64,000 nucleotides of DNA from Coniella vitis (taxonomy: Eukaryota; Ascomycota; Sordariomycetes; Diaporthales; Schizoparmaceae), in the NCBI GenBank assembly GCA_011317545.1, contig WUJK01000002.1, positions 2,666,001-2,730,000 of the forward strand, read 5' to 3'. The notes below the pieces were generated by a model. The model was not told the DNA's origin. It ran no database searches and was given only the letters and a program-made list of their open reading frames with translations. Made by a program: the position numbers and the translations under genes. This document shows positions 12,628 through 23,500 of the stretch, piece by piece; the stretch's first letter is position 1, and each line of letters begins with the position of its first letter.

Positions 12628-15600
12628 GGTGGCAGTCTGACGGCACGCGAAGGCGGCCGGGACCGCGCGACAGTGCGTGAAAGAGCGAGCAGTTCGTGAA
12701 AGCGCAGGTCAAGTGACCGTTATCAACGGGCGAACCGGTCCAGGCTGCCTGCCAAGTCAGCTCTGATACCCTGTGCAGGAGAATTTTGCGGCGCTTTGCG
12801 GCGTTCTACGTGCGCTCCAGTCTGGGAGGCTATCGCAAGGCTAGCATTGCAGAGAAAGAGCATGCGCGGCTGATGCCTGCTAGAACCTCGGGGACTTTTG
12901 AATCTTGAAGCCTCTTCGCTTGGGGCAGTGATTCAAAAGGATCACTGGTGGAGTTGAGGGAGCTGCTTGCCGAGGATTGATGGCTGGAAGGGAATCGTCC
13001 GTGATTCTCACAGCTCAAGCAGTGGTGAGTGTTGAGTAGACGCGGTTCAGTGCAGTGGCAGGGCTGTAGATAATATACTATGTATGATGGCTGGGTACCT
13101 GGGTAGCCAAAGCAAGGGGATGATGCCAGGCGCGGTGTCACGTGTATGGCTCTGTGACGTTGTTAGGAACCGTATTGCAGCGTACATAGTACTTGGCGCG
13201 GTACCTACGTGCACTTAAGCAAACAAAAGAATGGAAATGCAATTATTTAGTCTCAAATTTTGTACAATGATGACTCATCTTCTTTTCCTTTCAATGTTTT
13301 TTTGGACCAACCGTGGAACCAGGTGGTCATTGCGGTGCAAAGGTCGTGCTATCCAACAACACTTATTAATCTTTGCTAATCATAGGTACAGGTTATTCAA
13401 AAAATGGAGGTTACCAACAAGTTGTTACCAAGCCGAAACAGGATGCGGCCATTCTATCTACTCCAAGTGCCAAAATGCATACATAGTAGTACCCAGGTAG
13501 GTTTTGGTTTAGCTGCTTATTAAGTGAGCTCAGCACTGTTCAAGCGGCAGAGCGAAGCAAAGCATCTTATATAGTAGACCATCCAACTACCGCCGCACTC
13601 CTTGTGCAGTTCAGATTAGCGAGCAACCAGGTCTTGCGAGCTCGCCATGCTATTTTAGGTTTTTCTGCACCAAGATGGTACGACTGCATAGTAATCTATT
13701 GCTGGCAGGTGGCAGCTACAGGGGTGCCTGTCTTCAAAAGTCCCATGGCCGCCTATAATAGTATAGTAGTAATGGTCAGCGGTGTGCCTAACAATTTTGT
13801 AGTGTCTTGTATGTCCAAGGTAATTGGGTATTTGTAATGAATGTACGTACGGTTATGCAGAATGGCATCGGTATGCAACAACATTGAGAACCACATAGGT
13901 TGGTTGACAAGCTTTCGAATCCGCCAATGAACTCCAATACAGCCACACCGAGGAATCCGGGTACCAAGATGATGGCCATCCTTTTGATTCGGCTCGTTGA
14001 TGCTTTCAGACGGCCCACAATAGCACGCATATACCACGAGCTGCCAACTGATCGATTTCTCCATCGCGAGCTGCGCCGCTTACTGCTTCGCTTACGAAGG
14101 ATCCTGTTGGTGCGCTATGGCATCATATAATATACTATGTATGCAGACCTTGAGTAGTGCTGTGCTCCCGCGTGCGGATGTCAGGTCACACACTGCTGCT
14201 GTGCGCAAAGAGAGAGATGACAGACCTTAGAATTCTTTCTTTGGCTAGTTTTAAGCACGCTATACTGCAAGTATGCTATATATTCGACCAACTGTCAACA
14301 AACGGCTCCGGGCCTAATGTGGCCCTCTCGCCGGAGCTCCGAAATCCTTCGAAGCGCACGTTCCTCCAGAGCACGTTGCTCCTAATATCTCAGTCGCCAA
14401 CAACGCCTCGTTGGCGAACTGGTCCGCGCTCCTCCCATGAAGCACACCCTGTCGTTCGTTCCACCTTTTCGCCAAGCCATCCAACCAAACAGCCGGTGCA
14501 GTGCCAAAATGTGCAACCAGCTCCCATTCCACCCACGATGCCGTATCGCCGGGTACTGAGTAGCGTGGTAACCTGCGCCGACCAGACGGCTCCCTCTGGC
14601 CAGGGGCCTTGTCCGATCGCTGACCAGAGCAGTGCAGCATCTAGTCTGGCAGCACAACTCCCCTGTCATAGTAAGCAGACTGCGCTCTACTTACCAGAGC
14701 AGGTCTTCCACACCACCATGACCACCAGTGGATGCTACGCTCCTGGAACTTCTCTCATCCTGAATCCACCCAGAGCATCTGGCCCCTTGTCCATGGCCAT
14801 GGCCCATCCTGCGTATCCTGTCTCCCTTCTGCGGGCAGCAGAACGGACGTTGGTCCAACCAACAACTCCTGTTGAAGGGGTCTAAGGTACAGGCCCAAGA
14901 CTTCGTTCCAAAAAGGCGCTGCTTTCTTCCCAGACAGATATGTCCTATTCTAGCACTCTGTCAAGACACTTGCCAGCCAGAAGAGTCAGAGACCTCTGCA
15001 TAACGTCACCAATGCGCCCAATATGTATGTCTTTGTTCACATGTGTACATCCTTTGCTTACTATATTCACGCGGTTGGTCTTGCTTGCTGCTGGTTAACA
15101 AGTATCAGCCTTACGTAGTGTCCATGTCCAACGTTTGGTCACTCGAAATTTACGTAGATCCTTGAGCATTCGAAGCACCAAGTGAGCCTTACAGGCCGCT
15201 TCTTAAACTCTTCCTCAGCTTCCCACTCAAGATCAAATAAGAAAACTTGACACCACTTGGAATCTCAAACAGCACCATAAATCGCCCTCTGCCATATTGG
15301 CTCTCCAGCAGCACAGGTCTGAACTGAGCACGACACCGACAAAGAACCCATGCCTTGACCCTCTCATGATCATTGGTGTATGATAGTGGCTTTGCTCTAG
15401 CCACCAGATACGTTCGGGCACTGTGTTGCCGCTTGTCAACGATTCTATCGCTCTAAAGCATCTCAGGCCTACAGAAGAAGAGGAAGAGGAAGAAGAAGAA
15501 GAAGAAGAAGAAGAAGAAGAAGAAGAAGAAGAAGAAGAAGAGTCACCCGCGGAACACTGTTCAGAGCCAGCTGCCGCCACAAATCCTAAGTCGAGACGAT

Positions 15601-15726
15601 CTCGTGGTTCTTGGAGCCTGTAGTCATCTGATTACGAGACTGTTGCTGGTTTCGAGGCGAACCTCTATTTCCCCGCCAGAGTATTGCCCATCAGATAGCG
15701 CCTTATCAGGATATCCATCAATAACA
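12628..15726. other. 3.1-kb intergenic region upstream of RAD3 and the zinc-finger gene
   Basis: This separates two divergent starts. Motif copies TACTATGTA/TACATAGTA occur at 13076, 13183, 13480 and 14133. A frame at 14157-14885 without an ATG at its 5' end encodes a Pro/Ser/Thr-rich sequence of no recognised family. It could be an unspliced leader exon of the zinc-finger gene or chance. Another frame at 12830-13141 (-) shows no family features. The last 250 bp contain the GAA tract listed separately. No gene can be supported here. Confidence 0.45.
15473..15540. repeat. (GAA)n microsatellite
   Basis: About 22 units of GAA with two GAG interruptions near the left end, about 190 bp upstream of the zinc-finger gene start. 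On the plus strand one frame gives poly-Glu and another poly-Lys; the minus strand gives poly-Ser. None is joined to an ATG-started gene, so I treat it as leader or promoter DNA. Confidence 0.9.
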
Positions 15727-16976
15727 ATGGGCAAACAGCAACCTAGGACCTCCTTAGCCTACGGCACTTGCAACATGGCAAACGATCTTGCTACGGACGA
15801 ATTGGGTCCCCGCTCCAACACCTTAGTTGCTCCTCAGTGGAATCCGCCCTCTATCCTGCATCGTGCGTTGACCAGTGCATCTCCGGCCACAGTCGGGAAC
15901 ACAGGATATGACACCTTTGCCTCGTACGACGGATTGTTGGCTAAAAATTGCTCTGACGACTCTTTACTGAACCCTAGCCAGCTTTCGGAGTCCACCTCTA
16001 TGTCGATACCACGATTACCCGTTACTTCATTGTCGAGGCTTAGTCTGCAACACCCCATCCTTTCTGACTCGCTGAGTCCAAGGCTCATATCCCAGCAATA
16101 CAACCAAAATGCCATCAACTCGCAGTATACACCACATAATCTCTCGCACCCAACATACGCTGCTGATATCAGTTCGGCTTCATGTCTGCCGCACTCGGGC
16201 CCGTCATCAGAGCCGCACTTGATCAGTGGCTATACATCGACCTGTAGCCCGGCGCCGTGGCCGAGAGCAGAGCAGAATACGAGCGAAATGGAGCAATTCT
16301 CGACAAGTGCATTGTCTTCACCAGTTTTTGATCCAATATCACGCCAGGACTGCAATTCCGCACACAGTGACGATATCCAGAAACGGCCTCCTCGAAAGCT
16401 GACAACTAGGGAAGAAGCCAATTTTCGCTGCGATGTTAAGGATTGTGGCAAATTCTTCAGCCGCAGCTACAACTTCAAGGCGCACATGGAAACACACCGC
16501 GAAAAGCGCGAGTACCCTTTTCCATGTCAAGTGGGTGACTGCACCAAAAAGTTCGTTCGTAAAACAGACCTGCAGAGACATCATCAAAGCGTGCATATGA
16601 GGGAGCGGAATCATGGATGTGACTACTGTGGCCGAATGTTTGCACGCCGAGACACTCTCAAAAGGTAAGACGCCCAATCTCATCAGGACAAAACACTTCG
16701 ACTTCGACATAATACCCAGTGCACGTCGGCTGATGCTACATGGTCCGCAGGCACAAGACGGATGGCTGTCATAAAAGATTCGATATCGGGACAATGGATC
16801 TACAGACTGAGATTCACGGTGAAAGAGACTTTCAGGTGCCACAAAGCCTCCCGCCACTGTCCACGCCGCCAGTCGGATTTCAGACTTCGAGTGAGCATCC
16901 TGAAGTCCTTGTGCATGCAAGCAGAAGACAACACAATATTCTGCTGGACCAGACATCAAGTAGCGCAAGGCATTGA
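15727..16976 (+). CDS. C2H2 zinc-finger transcription factor, three fingers
   Basis: Exons 15727-16664 and 16751-16976, giving 387 aa; the intron starts GTAAGA and ends CGCAG. The first 230 residues are Ser/Pro/Gln-rich and probably disordered, as expected for an activation region. Fingers: about 233-258 (CDVKDC...HMETH), 265-292 (CQVGDC...HHQSVH), and 298-323 (CDYC...RRDTLKRH, closed by KTDGC, so the last ligand may be Cys). The intron falls inside the third finger, between K and R of LKR-H, and splicing restores it. The tail KRFDIGTMDL after the last finger is a feature I associate with a class of fungal C2H2 regulators, but I cannot name the orthologue. The start is the first ATG in frame (context ATAACAATGG); the frame stays open without ATG to 15457. 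Confidence 0.82.
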
Positions 16977-18019
16977 GGAAGCACGCGTATCGAGGGCACT
17001 CTGTGTTGAACACAACTTGCCTCACGTTCTGTTGAGACCAGACCTCAGTGCGACTAGCGATTGTGTGAATGTTTGTGGAGGGAGAAAAATAGAAAAGAAA
17101 GAGAGAGAAAGACGATACCTGTCTAGGTGGATAGCCACAAATTGAAGGGCAGCGCACGTAGCCTGCTAGCTGATATAATGGATCCTGACGAATCGAGACA
17201 CTACCTAGGTTCGGTGGTTTAGATGATCCAAAGCGCATCCGAGATTTGGCTCATGGCTCCTTTTGGCAGATTGTGTCTACCTAGGTAGATCCTTAAGTCA
17301 ATGGCTCAGTATGCACGTTCTGTTAGCAAGACGCATCGGGCACGGTAGACGGCAGACTACAGGTGTACAGATTCCATAAGGCTGTATTATTACCCCCAGC
17401 GTGCGAAGTTATAATGGCTCGCTGGTAGCTCACCTTGCGATCCTGTGACCTAGTCGCTCACAACATCGATCATCCAGACTACAGCGAGGGAATTTTGGCA
17501 ACAGACTTTGTACTGAGGCAGCTGTACCGAAGCGTCACAAAAGGCATGCGTTCATGAGCTTCTGTTATCATTTCTATCCGCTCGAAGATCGCGTCCGGCG
17601 AACCTGATGATAGCATGTGTTCCTCACAGATTGGTATCCCACCCTGCCTCATTGGAGCCCACGATTAGGATAGCCAGACTATAACACAGAATGCCAATGC
17701 AAAGCTTGTGGTGGCTATGATCGATTACTTGCTTCGGCGCTTCAACGCAACAACGGCAAGGGCCACCTGTTATAAGCCAACAGGAAAGTCTGCATGGGCA
17801 ACAAAGCACTACCTAAGTGTATTTGAGATTGGATTGTATAATGAGCTCGTTGGCCATCTCTCCTGACGTTTAGATCGCTGTCACCTTTCATGGTGGCAAC
17901 GACTGACAGTATTAGAAATGTTGTTTCGGTCTTTGGTTTCGTCAAGAAATTTGAAGACATCATTTCCAGTATATACCCTAGTCGTCAAATTGAGTGCTAA
18001 GGGGCCACCCTCATGAAGT
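16977..18019. other. Convergent intergenic region, zinc-finger gene / PRP3
   Basis: The 3' regions of two converging genes. It has CTACCTAGGTAG-type palindromes (about 17203 and 17278) and no credible coding frame. The long minus-strand frame at 16339-17238 is antisense to the zinc-finger exons and is not supported. Confidence 0.5.
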
Positions 18020-19483
18020 CTAGGCTATGCTTCGTGCCATGGACCAGAAGTTCTCCATCTTGGATCTTGCTAGAGCATCGCGAGCCTCAGCGTCAGTCTC
18101 GGTAACTTTAGAGGTCCAACGCTTGAACGCGCGGCCCTTGACTTCACCTTCAAAGACGAGAGAGCAGTAATTGGAAGTCATGTCTTTGAGGGTTCCGTTG
18201 TCATCTTCAGCCATTAACCACTGTCGCTGTTGACCATGCTTGGCATCACGCGAGGGTATGTTCTCAGTCCAGTCGATTCGGTTCAGCATGAGCTTCTTGT
18301 ACTTGGTGACGCTCCACTGTCCGCCTTCAACAATAACGAGGTTGAACTTGGGATGCATCACGCAAATGCCAGTCAGAGCCAGTTGCTCTGCATTCTTCTG
18401 AACCTTAAAGCGATGCTGACCATTGGCCAAGCTTCCAATTTTGAACACCAGGAGGTGAAGACTTTTGGCGGCGTCCTTCTCTTGGTTGGCAACCAATTTT
18501 TCGTGTTTCTGTTCCTTTGTTAACTTCCGCTCCTCGTTGGCTTGAAGATGCTTTTGATGCCTCTCGGCAATTTGCTGGTTGACCATGGCCTCAACGGCCG
18601 TTGGGTCTTTGACGGCCTCTTCACCCAGAACGCGCATCAAATTGCCCTTTTTCACTTTAGGGGGAGGCGCCGGAATGAGGCCTAGGCGTATCTTGGCCTG
18701 TTGCTCCTTCAGGTCGGCCATCCGATTCTGCCTCCGAATTTTGGCTTGCTCCTTGGATGTTAAATACATAGGTTTCGGTGCCGGAGCGTTGCGCTCGTGC
18801 GGGGGTTCTAGTGCGACAGGGTGCTGTATTAAGTTTGTGACAATAGAGTCCTCTCCATGAAGCTTGAGAGTATTAGGGTCGTCTAGAAGATCATATGACG
18901 TGGTCAAGGCTTCGTCCCACCATTCCACTCCCGGGGGCGCCTCTACGACGAAGTTCTTCTCTCCTATATCCTCCTCAATGCCCGCCTTGCGCGTTTGTTC
19001 TGCGATCCTCTTCTTCATTGCCTCAAGGGCAGCTTGTCTCCGAAGAGCATTGGCTTGCTGAATGTATTTACCCTTTTGGTTGAAGGCGAGCTGCCGTGGT
19101 GCCCTCTCCTTGCCTGTGGGAATGCCAGGTGGTGCGACCTCTAGGTACGGATTTGCCAAAGCCCCTCCCGTCTGTGCATCGCGAAAAAGGGAGGCTCTTG
19201 TGATGGTGGAAAGTCGTGTCTGATCCGTGGGCGTCCTGCTTGTCGACCCTGAGGCGAGCTTCGCCTCGACGCCTTTGGCGTTTGAAGCTTTCCACTGCCC
19301 AAGGTCCTCCAAAGCTGGGTGGAGCCCAACATTCAGGCCCCCCTTGGCCTTGCTTGTACCGATTGCTGCTGCGACACGAGCCTTAAGAGCCGCCATTCGA
19401 TCGGCGGCTGATTCGGGCTTCTGAACGCGCGCAGCAGCATCATGGCGAGGGCCAAGGCCGTCGTTGGGCTGGCTGCGATCCAT
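18020..19483 (-). CDS. PRP3: U4/U6 small nuclear ribonucleoprotein Prp3
   Basis: A single exon of 487 aa from the ATG at 19483 (MDRSQPNDGL). An in-frame ATG at 19585 would give 521 aa. The N-terminal part is low-complexity and helical (ADRMAALKARVAAAIG). The central PRP3 domain is rich in Lys/Glu/Gln helices (EQAKIRRQNRMADLKEQQ; GLIPAPPPKVKKGNLMRVLG). The C-terminal DUF1115-type domain follows (VFKIGSLANGQHRFKVQKNA; LTGICVMHPKFNLVIVEGG; MLNRIDW). Family knowledge: Prp3 binds the U4/U6 duplex in the tri-snRNP and is needed for spliceosome assembly. The N-terminus is the uncertain part, because a small upstream exon ending near an AG at about 19,510 cannot be excluded. It is divergent from RPA190. 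Confidence 0.9.
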   Translation of the reverse strand: MDRSQPNDGLGPRHDAAARVQKPESAADRMAALKARVAAAIGTSKAKGGLNVGLHPALEDLGQWKASNAKGVEAKLASGSTSRTPTDQTRLSTITRASLFRDAQTGGALANPYLEVAPPGIPTGKERAPRQLAFNQKGKYIQQANALRRQAALEAMKKRIAEQTRKAGIEEDIGEKNFVVEAPPGVEWWDEALTTSYDLLDDPNTLKLHGEDSIVTNLIQHPVALEPPHERNAPAPKPMYLTSKEQAKIRRQNRMADLKEQQAKIRLGLIPAPPPKVKKGNLMRVLGEEAVKDPTAVEAMVNQQIAERHQKHLQANEERKLTKEQKHEKLVANQEKDAAKSLHLLVFKIGSLANGQHRFKVQKNAEQLALTGICVMHPKFNLVIVEGGQWSVTKYKKLMLNRIDWTENIPSRDAKHGQQRQWLMAEDDNGTLKDMTSNYCSLVFEGEVKGRAFKRWTSKVTETDAEARDALARSKMENFWSMARSIA

Positions 19484-20584
19484 ACTGTCGTGTGATTGGC
19501 TTTCGCCCTGGAAGATATCTTGATTCGACGTCTGGAATAGTAGGAGGACAGGGAGGGAGCAGGTCGCGTTCTGCTTTGGCGACAAGCCAAATCAAGATAG
19601 CGTGGGGCCGCGGTCGCGATTGGATGTAGAACTTGCGCAGACAGCTGTATTGGTGATTGCTCGTTATGACCAAGGGAAGCACTTTGGTTGGGTTTCCGTT
19701 ATCGTTGTGCAACTGGAAGGTGCCAGACGTTGTTGGCTGTTGGAGTCAAGCGCGACAACCACGAGTGAAAGTTGACGATGGCTCTGCCGTGCGTAGGGTA
19801 CCGTACAAACAAGGGTGTGGGATGTACACCGTACTATGTACATTAGGACTAGTCCAGCAGGGATTCATGAGATTTCAATGCCCGGAAGGCATAGATCTCA
19901 TTGGTTAATAAGAGCACCAATACTCTTGCAATACAGTGTCCGCACCGATATGCTATGTACATTGCCCATATACAGAATTTTCTCCTGGAAAGGCATGGAG
20001 GACGTATCTTCAGACAAACACGTATTTACGCTCCGGGATATATTCTATATTTTTAGAAACTCTGAGTATCATCTTTGCCAAAACCAATGTGCCATGGTCA
20101 GATTCAGTGGCTTCGAAATTGATCTGTCGGTTAATGAGAGATGTACGTAGTACTGATGGTCAGATACGTACTGTAGGCACTTACTTATTAGGTACCGACA
20201 TTTCCCTTGGTCGATCCACCAGATCTGTACTATGTAAGTACTTACTACTTACCTTAGGTACATAGTACTTTGGTAGTGAAATTCTGCCGCTTCTGTCCGC
20301 CAAATTTTTCTTTGTCTCCTCCGCCGCCTGTACGTGATACTTTCACCATGTTCAGATCTGAATGACTGCGGGAGAGGAAATTTTGCTCCAAGTCCTTGCA
20401 GCTTTTCAACCCGCACGCCTTTCAAACGACTTTACTCGTCAGTCTGATCGGCTACGTGGTGCCCAACTCAGGCTGTCCACTACACCTCGCGCCTCGCGCC
20501 TACCATTTTCTGCAAACACCGCGTTGTCGTTCACGCGCCGGTTGCCATCAACTTTTACGGGCTGCCACGGCGTGACATGCCATC
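19484..20584. promoter_or_regulatory. Divergent promoter region PRP3 / RPA190
   Basis: 1.1 kb between two divergent starts. It holds three copies of the recurrent 9-mer (19832 and 20228 as TACTATGTA, 20259 as TACATAGTA) and several GTAC/AAGTACTTA variants within 130-900 bp of the RPA190 start. The last 250 bp before the RPA190 ATG are C/T-rich, as in many fungal housekeeping promoters. No gene is seen. Confidence 0.6.
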
Positions 20585-23500
20585 ATGAACATCTCCCAGC
20601 CTGTCTCGTCCTCGGTCGACCGAGTCGAATTCACATTCCTCACTAAGCAAGAAATTCATGCGATCTCGGTCAAAAAAATCGAAAATGATAACACATTCGA
20701 TACCCTTCTGAATCCTGTTCGTGGAGGTCTCTACGATCCCGCTCTTGGTTCCTGGGGAGATTCTATGTGGGCACACCCAGTCTGCCCATTGCTTCTATCA
20801 CTAACACTATACTAACTGCATTGCCTCTCGGTAGCTGTACAACATGCAACCTTGGCCAACAGTCGTGTCCCGGCCACCCCGGCCACATCGACCTCCCCGT
20901 CCCCGTCTACCACCCAACGTTCATGGATCAAGTCCTGCGCCTGTTGCGAGCACAGTGTGTCTATTGCGACGGCTTCCGCATGCCAAGGAGGGAAATCCAC
21001 CGCTACAGCTGTATACTACGCCTACTACAATGTGGCCTACTCAATGAAGCGAGAATGGTTGACGCCATCGGTGAGAATCTGCAAGGTCTGGGCCTGCCAG
21101 GTGTGCCCCAAGAACACATTCCTGCTGGCTCCGACTCGGAAGACCAAGACGGTGCTGCCGATGGCATCATGAAGGCGCGCGATGCCTACGTACGTCGCAT
21201 CTTGCAGAGCCAGCGATCCCAACTGGGTCGTCGGAAGCATGAGGGTGCAGCCGAGCTTCGTACAGCTTTAGTGGCCGAATTCTTCAAGGACATTGTCAAG
21301 ACACGATTCTGCTCGACTTGTCAGGGCGTCACACCATCCTACCGCAAGGATCGATCCGTCAAAATTTTCGAGAAAGCACTGTCACCAAAAGAGCAAGCAA
21401 AAATGGCGCAAGCCGGCTTTAAACGCAAGCAGACCATACCGATCGAGTCCAAGAAGAAGACCGGCAAAGACAACGGCTATGAATCTGACGAGGGAATTGC
21501 TGATCTCTCATCCGATGGAGAAGGATCAGCATCAGATGAGGGAAGCGGTGATGCTCTGGATGAAGTCGGAGGCATTGTGTCTCGCAACAAAACTTCAAAA
21601 TCCAAGCTGGACAGTGACTCCTCAGCACAGCGTTATCTCTCCCCAGCAGAAGTCCGATGGAGGCTTGCAAGATTATTCGAAAAGGAGCAGGATGTCCTGG
21701 CGCTAGTATACTGCAAGTCGCCTCGAGCAAAGGCAACGACTGGCCTGAAGCCAGACATGTTCTTCCTGGAGAGCATTCTTGTCCCGCCGAACCGCTTCCG
21801 GCCGGAAGCCAGGACCGGTGACTCTCAAATCGCCGAAGCACAGCAGAACAATCTCTACAAACTGATCATTAAAGCATCTGCCAAACTAGCATCGATATAT
21901 AGGCAGATACACGATCAATCCAGAAGCGGCGCCATTGAGCCACAACAACGAGGCCTCAGGAGCATGACCCAGCTGCATGAGACTTGGACTGAATTACAAG
22001 AGGCTGTGAACTCTCTGGTGGATCGTAATCTCAATCCTGTTCAGGGTGCTGCCGCCAAGAGGAACGAAGAGGGTATCAAACAGAAGCTCGAAAAGAAAGA
22101 AGGACTGTTTCGCAAGAACATGATGGGAAAGAGAGTCAATTACGCTGCCCGAAGTGTCATTTCTCCTGATCCCAATATTGAGACAAACGAAATTGGCGTG
22201 CCTCCGGTCTTCGCCCGCAAATTGACCTTCCCCGAACCTGTAACCAGCCACAACTTCAAAGATATGCAGCAGGCTGTCATCAATGGCGTTGAGAAGTGGC
22301 CGGGTGCCTCAGCTATTGAAAATGAAAACGGCCAAATTATCAACCTACGGAACAAGTCCATGGAGGATCGTGTGGCCCTTGCAAACCAGCTCCTGGCTCC
22401 CACCAACACAACTTCAACTGGATCGAGGAACAAAAAAGTCCACCGCCACCTCGCCAATGGTGATGTGGTCCTAATGAATCGTCAACCGACTCTGCACAAG
22501 CCCTCGATCATGGGTCATAGAGTGAGAGTACTACCAGGGGAGAAGACCATTCGCATGCACTACGCCAATTGCAATACCTACAATGCCGACTTCGATGGTG
22601 ATGAAATGAACATGCATTTCCCACAGAATGAAGTCGCCCGCGCCGAAGCGCTGCAATTAGCTGATACGGATCATCAGTACATTTCTGGAACTGCGGGAAA
22701 GCCCCTTCGTGGTTTGATTCAAGACCATTTGTCCGTGTCAGTGGCCCTTTGCAATTTGGATACTTTCTTCGACAGACAATCCTATCAGCAGCTCATTTAC
22801 GGTGCCCTTCGTCCTGAGAGTGGGCACATTTTGAGTGAGAGACTGGAGCTGGTACCCCCAGCAATTCTCAAGCCTGTGGCTCGATGGACTGGAAAACAAG
22901 TCATTACCACTATCCTCAAGAACATTAAACCTCCGAACTATGGCAACTTATGGATGAAAGGCAAGACTCAAATCCCGGCCACACGATGGGGTGAGGGCTC
23001 CGACGAAGGCATAGTGCTGTTCCATGATGGCGTATTCATTTCCGGCATTCTTGACAAATCTCAACTTGGTCCCAGCTCCGCTGGATTCATCCATTCAGTA
23101 CATGAGGTGTACGGTCCAGCTGTCGCGGGAAAGCTGCTCAGCAGCATGGGCCGCTTACTCACGCGGTATCTCAACATGCGAGCCTTTTCCTGTGGAATGG
23201 ATGACTTGCGATTGACTAAAGAAGGAGAAGAGAATAGAACGAGGGAGCTGGCAGCTGCGCGCGGTATTGGTCTTTCCATTGCCGCCAAGTATGTGTCGTT
23301 GGAGGAGCAGCAACCGGGTCCTACGGACCCAGAACTTCTTAGCCGGCTCGAGGAAGTCATGAGGGATGACAGCAAACAGGAAGGGCTTGATTTACTCATG
23401 AACCAAGGTGGTGGCGAGGTTTCTTCGCGTGTCACAAAGGCTTGTTTGCCCAATGGTCTTGAGAAACACTTTCCCAAAAACCAGATGCAGTCTATGACCA

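Noticed and set aside
12830..13141. 103-codon minus-strand frame upstream of RAD3
   Set aside because: Composition and position suggest chance; no motif.
14157..14885. 242-codon Pro/Ser-rich frame upstream of the zinc-finger gene
   Set aside because: No ATG at its 5' end, no known domain and no clear splice into the zinc-finger exon; kept only as a note in the intergenic entry.
16339..17238. 299-codon minus-strand frame over the zinc-finger gene
   Set aside because: It is antisense to conserved zinc-finger coding sequence, shows no family features, and is explained by codon bias of the real gene.
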